The notes under the pieces were generated by a model, which searched no databases, had not been told where the DNA came from, and saw nothing but the letters and a program-made list of their open reading frames with translations. A DNA stretch of 64,000 nt from G965216695 sp965216695 (GTDB lineage: Bacteria > Pseudomonadota > Gammaproteobacteria > Pseudomonadales > Azotimanducaceae), in NCBI GenBank assembly GCA_965216695.1, contig OZ244212.1, positions 1,736,001 to 1,800,000 on the forward strand. Direction: 5' to 3'. Positions 60,372-64,000 of the stretch are shown in pieces. Position 1 is the first letter of the stretch. Each line of letters starts with the position of its first letter. The translations under genes and the position numbers were made by a program.

Positions 60372-61541
60372 CTAGGTAAGCTTCGATGAGTCCTCGTCTT
60401 CGACCTCGACGCCAAGAGCAAGCGACTGTTTGTTCCGCACCGTGTTAGCGTACTGCAACAGCAAGTAGTCACGCTCCTCCGGCGGGCACCCGGTAAGCCG
60501 TTCGCGAAACGCGCCCATTACCGATTCGATCGGCGCATAGGGACTTTCCACCGGTATATCCGACATCGACGCCGCCAGCGCATGCGTGGGAAACACGCGC
60601 AAACCGTCCACTACCTGCGCATCGATCGCCCGGGCCACGCCCTCAACGTCGTCGAATTCTCCGAGCACACGCTCGCCGAAGTGCACATGAACGCGACCTT
60701 TGAAGCCATCTGCCCCCTCCAGCATGGCCTCAAAATCGTCCTCGTCTCCTTTCAGGAAACTGCCGTCGCGTTGCGCAATGAACAGCTCATGGGCTTTGCG
60801 CCGATCACAGGGATCGAGCTCGTACGAGATGCTGACAGGTACCAGCCGGACCCGCTGCAGCCACTCACCCATCGTCTGCACTTCCTTGCGAAACGCCAGC
60901 ATCAGCATCTTGAGAATCGCGGGCTCGGTACGATCCAAGCCATCCTTGGCACGCCCCTCGCGTTGCGCGATCCACACGGAATCCCCGGACGTGAGCGCGT
61001 CGCGAACGAACCGCGACGTGGTATTCATCGACGCGAACAACGCCTTCGAACCACTAACCGACCGGCGCACCACGAAGGCTTTGTTCAGCTTCAGAAAGTC
61101 CTCGGCCAAAGGATTGGTGAGCAGGTTGTCGCCGACGGCCAGATAGCAGGTGTCATGCCCATGCTCGTGCAAAACGAAGTTCAGTAGCGTGGAGTCGAGC
61201 GAAATGTCGCGGTGATTGGACATGAATAAATGGGCATAGCCCGACTCAAGCGATTCCATACCGGACGTGGTGAGGTCCACAATCGTGCGTTCGAAGAGCC
61301 GGCGGACCACGGGTTCGAGCAACTCCTGAAGCTCCCGAACGCTGGCCACACCGTCGGTCCGGCGTTTCATCGTCCGGGACACCAGCATCCGCGCCACACC
61401 CGGCCAAGCGCGATGCAGCCGGGGACACACGAGCTTGGCCAACCCGGTAAGCACCTCCGGCTGCGCCAGCATTCGACCCAGCACGACGGGTATCTCGTCG
61501 TCTCGGTAGGGCCGGATGTCGTCGAAGTCGTCCATCCGCAT
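60372..61541 (-). CDS. PlsC-like 1-acylglycerol-3-phosphate acyltransferase family protein
   Basis: 389 aa from the ATG at 61541. The acyltransferase block has MSNHRDISLDSTLLN (motif I, with His110 and Asp116 as H-x5-D instead of the common H-x4-D) and WIAQREGRAKDG. SKALFASMNTTSRFVRDAL lies between them, and LVPVSISYELDPCDRRKA follows. The protein is larger than plain PlsC (about 240 aa), with roughly 85 N-terminal and 100 C-terminal extra residues. It is probably an inner-membrane-associated phospholipid enzyme. Divergent from the metallo-hydrolase gene. Confidence 0.82.
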   Translation of the reverse strand: MRMDDFDDIRPYRDDEIPVVLGRMLAQPEVLTGLAKLVCPRLHRAWPGVARMLVSRTMKRRTDGVASVRELQELLEPVVRRLFERTIVDLTTSGMESLESGYAHLFMSNHRDISLDSTLLNFVLHEHGHDTCYLAVGDNLLTNPLAEDFLKLNKAFVVRRSVSGSKALFASMNTTSRFVRDALTSGDSVWIAQREGRAKDGLDRTEPAILKMLMLAFRKEVQTMGEWLQRVRLVPVSISYELDPCDRRKAHELFIAQRDGSFLKGDEDDFEAMLEGADGFKGRVHVHFGERVLGEFDDVEGVARAIDAQVVDGLRVFPTHALAASMSDIPVESPYAPIESVMGAFRERLTGCPPEERDYLLLQYANTVRNKQSLALGVEVEDEDSSKLT

Positions 61542-61622
61542 GCGGCTAACTTGAACCAGCGGACGGTGGAAAACAAGCACCCAAGCGGCGTTATACTCGT
61601 CGCCAAATCTGGGAGATGCGCG

Positions 61623-62603
61623 ATGGGACTCGGCACGCGGCCATTTGAGAAAGGACTGATCGAGATCGGCAACCACAACTACGCCTGGCTGCAGCCCGAC
61701 GGCGGCTGGGGCTGGTCGAATGCGGGGCTCGTAACGGACGGTGACCAGTCGCTCGTCGTGGATACGCTATTCGACAAACACCTGACCCGCGACATGCTCA
61801 ATGCCATGCAGCGCGCCGAGCCAGCAGCGACGCGCCAGTTCGATCTGCTCGTGAACACACACTCCAACGGCGACCACTGCAATGGCAACGAACTGGTCGA
61901 GGGCGCCGAAATCATCGCGTCACAGGCGTGCGCGGAAGAGCTTGCGGAAGAAAACCCGAAGATGATGCAGATCCTGATGGATCGAGCGCCGACGATGGGC
62001 GAAACGGGTGAGTTTTTTCAGTACTGCTTCGGGGCGTTCGACTTCACCGACATCAACCACACCGCGCCCACACGCACGTTCGAGGGCGAACTCACCTTGA
62101 ACGTCGGCGACAAGCGGGTACACCTCACCCAGGTCGGCCCAGCACATACTCGGGGTGATATCCTCGCCTACGTTCCCGCCGACCGGACGGTGTTCACCGG
62201 CGATATTCTGTTCATAGAAGGCCACCCGATCATCTGGGCCGGCCCCGTTAAGAACTGGATAGATGCGTGCGAAGCGATGCTCGCGATGGATGTAGAAACA
62301 GTCGTACCCGGGCACGGCCCGGTAACCGACAAACGCGGCGTGACCGCAGTGCGCGACTACCTGGCGTACATGCGCGACCAGGCCCGGCAGCGGTTCGACG
62401 CCGGCATGCCTATGCTCGAAGCAGTACGCGACATCAACATGAGCGACTTTGACTCGTGGGGAGACGGCGAACGGATTGTCGTGAACGTCGCCACGCTCTA
62501 CAAAGAGTTCGCCAACGATCCTACGCCGAGCAACGTAACGGAACTGTTCGGGCACATGGCCAGAATCCACAAGGACCGGCGCGGGCCGGCGACTGTCGGA
62601 TGA
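61623..62603 (+). CDS. Metallo-beta-lactamase-fold hydrolase with modified zinc motif
   Basis: 326 aa from the ATG at 61623 with GGGAG upstream. The zinc site reads HSNGDHCNGN (His80, Asn82, Asp84, His85): Asn stands where HxHxDH has its second His. Later ligands are His in VGPAHTRGD, Asp in FTGDILF, and His in VPGHGPV. The variant is known in branches of the MBL fold. The substrate is unknown. The stop overlaps the following acetyltransferase (ATGA). Confidence 0.82.
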   Translation: MGLGTRPFEKGLIEIGNHNYAWLQPDGGWGWSNAGLVTDGDQSLVVDTLFDKHLTRDMLNAMQRAEPAATRQFDLLVNTHSNGDHCNGNELVEGAEIIASQACAEELAEENPKMMQILMDRAPTMGETGEFFQYCFGAFDFTDINHTAPTRTFEGELTLNVGDKRVHLTQVGPAHTRGDILAYVPADRTVFTGDILFIEGHPIIWAGPVKNWIDACEAMLAMDVETVVPGHGPVTDKRGVTAVRDYLAYMRDQARQRFDAGMPMLEAVRDINMSDFDSWGDGERIVVNVATLYKEFANDPTPSNVTELFGHMARIHKDRRGPATVG

Positions 62604-63091
62604 CACTGCGTCCCGCCAAGCGCAGCGACCTGCCAGCGCTGGTGGACGTTTACAACCACTATGTGCACGCGAGTCCCTGCACATTCGACACCGAGCCGTT
62701 CGACACGACCACACGCCTGCCGTGGTTCGAGCAATTCGGCAACGAGCGCCACCAGTGCTGGGTTCTGGACCTGGACGGCGCAGTCTGCGGTTATGCGTGC
62801 TCAATGTCGTTCCGGAGCAAACCCGCCTACAAAACTTCGGTGGAGGTGAGCGTTTACCTGAGCCCTGACATCACCGGACGCGGCCACGGACGGCAACTCT
62901 ACGAGACGCTGTTCGATGCGCTGCGCGACGCCGACGTGCATCGCGCATACGCGGGAATCACCCTGCCAAACGAAGCATCCGTCGCGTTGCATGAGGCCTT
63001 TGGCTTCAAGCACGTGGGTACGTACACCGAAGTGGGTTTGAAGTTCGATCGCTACTGGGACGTGGGCTGGTGGCAGAAAAACGTGCGTTGA
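62600..63091 (+). CDS. GNAT acetyltransferase, phosphinothricin-acetyltransferase-like
   Basis: 163 aa. Acetyl-CoA site GRGHGRQLYETLF and the family markers VYNHYV, VEVSVYLSP and LPNEASVALHEAFGFKHVG, shared with PAT/Bar-type enzymes that acetylate amino-acid-like amines (methionine sulfoximine and sulfone in housekeeping forms). Overlaps the metallo-hydrolase stop by 4 nt. Confidence 0.88.
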   Translation: MTLRPAKRSDLPALVDVYNHYVHASPCTFDTEPFDTTTRLPWFEQFGNERHQCWVLDLDGAVCGYACSMSFRSKPAYKTSVEVSVYLSPDITGRGHGRQLYETLFDALRDADVHRAYAGITLPNEASVALHEAFGFKHVGTYTEVGLKFDRYWDVGWWQKNVR

Positions 63092-63107
63092 GGAATGTCT
63101 AACGACG

Positions 63108-63626
63108 ATGAGTGACATTACAATCCGCCACTGGGCGCCGGACGACTACGAGGCGCTGTACGAGATTCACCGCCAGCCACGCGCGATCCGGGGAACGCTA
63201 CAGATGCCCGCGCCATCACTGGAAATGTGGCGCCAACGGGCACAGGCGCACAGTGACGGCCACTATCGACTGATTGCCTGCATAGACGACAAGCCAGTCG
63301 GCGCCCTCGGCCTCATGCGCGAACGGTCACCGCGCCGCAATCATGTTGCCGGGATAGGCATGGCCGTGCACGACCAGTACACCGGCCGAGGCGTCGGCTC
63401 GCGTTTGATGGAAGCCGCACTGGATCTGGCGGACAACTGGCTCGCGCTACGGCGCGTAGAGCTGGAGGTATTCGTCGACAACGAACCGGCGATTCGTCTG
63501 TACCGACGCTGCGGCTTCATCGAGGAAGGCCGTTTTACAGATCATGCGTTCCGCGCGGGCGAGTACGTCGACGTGCTGGCTATGGCCAGGCTCAAACCGC
63601 CGGTTACTGGAACGCCGACCCAATGA
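63108..63626 (+). CDS. GNAT N-acetyltransferase
   Basis: 172 aa. Motif A, YTGRGVGSRLMEAALDLAD, binds acetyl-CoA, preceded by IGMAVHDQ and followed by LEVFVDNEPAIRLYRRCGF. The pattern is close to YhhY-like amino-acid acetyltransferases. It lies 16 nt after the previous GNAT, likely in the same transcript. The last 23 nt overlap the end of the convergent permease gene. Confidence 0.85.
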   Translation: MSDITIRHWAPDDYEALYEIHRQPRAIRGTLQMPAPSLEMWRQRAQAHSDGHYRLIACIDDKPVGALGLMRERSPRRNHVAGIGMAVHDQYTGRGVGSRLMEAALDLADNWLALRRVELEVFVDNEPAIRLYRRCGFIEEGRFTDHAFRAGEYVDVLAMARLKPPVTGTPTQ

Positions 63627-64000
63627 TCCACACACCCATCACGATGAGCAGCCCGAAGGCCGCGCGTTTGAGACCCGCGTCCGACCACGGCGGCTGATAG
63701 CGGCGGCCGAATTCGGTGGCCACCACTACCACCGGAAGCGCAATCGCAGCCAGCACCAGCACGTCGCGGGTGAGGCCATCCGTCGCTCCGACAAGAACCG
63801 TACGCACCGAGGTGGTCACCACGAAACAGGCAAACAGCGTCGCACGCACCACGTCGACCGGGAGCGGCTGACGATAGTTGAACCAACCCATCACCGGGCC
63901 TGATGCCGAGAACAGACCACCACAGATGCCGCCACACAAGCCCGCCATCCATCGACCCGCGGCATTCGACAACGCCGGCCGCGCATGCGGCCGGAGGATC
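63604..64000 (-). CDS. TauE/SafE family permease, N-terminus cut off by window edge
   Basis: The C-terminal 131 codons are in the window and the frame continues past the right edge. GLCGGICGGLFSASGPVMGWF is the second-half TauE/SafE signature, followed by three hydrophobic segments (LFACFVVTTSVRTVLVG, VLVLAAIALPVVVVA, AAFGLLIVMGVWIIG). Members export sulfite, sulfoacetate or similar anions; the substrate is unknown. Confidence 0.85.
   Translation of the reverse strand, partial: ILRPHARPALSNAAGRWMAGLCGGICGGLFSASGPVMGWFNYRQPLPVDVVRATLFACFVVTTSVRTVLVGATDGLTRDVLVLAAIALPVVVVATEFGRRYQPPWSDAGLKRAAFGLLIVMGVWIIGSAFQ

Overview
The window looks like the chromosome of a GC-rich gammaproteobacterium. Genes are closely packed, many junctions are 1-8 nt overlaps (TGATG, ATGA, GTGA), and several gene orders match those known from Pseudomonas: lptD-surA-pdxA-rsmA-apaG-apaH, divergent amgK-murU, rpe-gph-trpE, trpGDC, crp-osmC-coq7-HIT-AAA ATPase, and dsbD-aroQ-accB-prmA-DUF3426-dusB-purH-purD. 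I see no plasmid, phage, CRISPR, rRNA or tRNA signature. A free-living aerobe is an inference, from ubiquinone synthesis (coq7), a Rieske oxygenase, a Baeyer-Villiger-type monooxygenase and three acyl-CoA dehydrogenases. Family names were assigned by reading motifs; no database search was run.

Layout. 1-2.5 kb (minus): yeaH (partial) and the serine kinase prkA. 2.7-9.4 kb (minus): outer-membrane biogenesis and RNA-processing operon lptD to apaH, with a 26-bp tandem repeat between pdxA and rsmA. 9.5-16.6 kb (plus): amgK-murU (cell-wall sugar recycling), rpe, gph and trpE-G-D-C. 16.6-24.2 kb (plus): an accessory block between trpC and crp with a cyclopropane-synthase-like methyltransferase, a geranylgeranyl-reductase-like flavoprotein, a Rieske oxygenase, a methyltransferase, a LanC-like protein and a PhoX-like phosphatase. 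24.4-29.8 kb: crp, osmC, VOC protein, coq7, HIT protein, Ycf46-like AAA ATPase and a double cyclic-nucleotide-binding-domain protein. 29.9-39.2 kb (minus): dsbD to purD, with accC and fis absent from their usual places. 39.3-42.7 kb (plus): two lipoproteins (one a PCuAC copper chaperone), DUF2333 and an acyl-CoA dehydrogenase. 42.8-46.2 kb: membrane pyrophosphatase hppA facing a PPi-type phosphofructokinase. 46.4-49.9 kb: membrane protein, mpl, cyclase-family protein, lipoprotein. 50-55.5 kb: two long acyl-CoA dehydrogenases, comF-like gene, srkA. 55.5-60 kb (minus): GST, flavin monooxygenase, SDR, small membrane protein and SnoaL-like protein, followed by a 175-bp inverted-repeat element. 60.4-64 kb: acyltransferase, metallo-beta-lactamase-fold protein, two GNATs and a truncated TauE/SafE permease.

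Links between genes. amgK, murU and mpl together cover two routes of peptidoglycan recycling. hppA and the PPi-type phosphofructokinase both use pyrophosphate. The most unusual DNA is at 4630-4730. There a 26-bp repeat makes three 8-codon open frames, each joined to the next by TGATG. The chain runs from the pdxA stop to the rsmA start and looks like a termination-reinitiation cascade.
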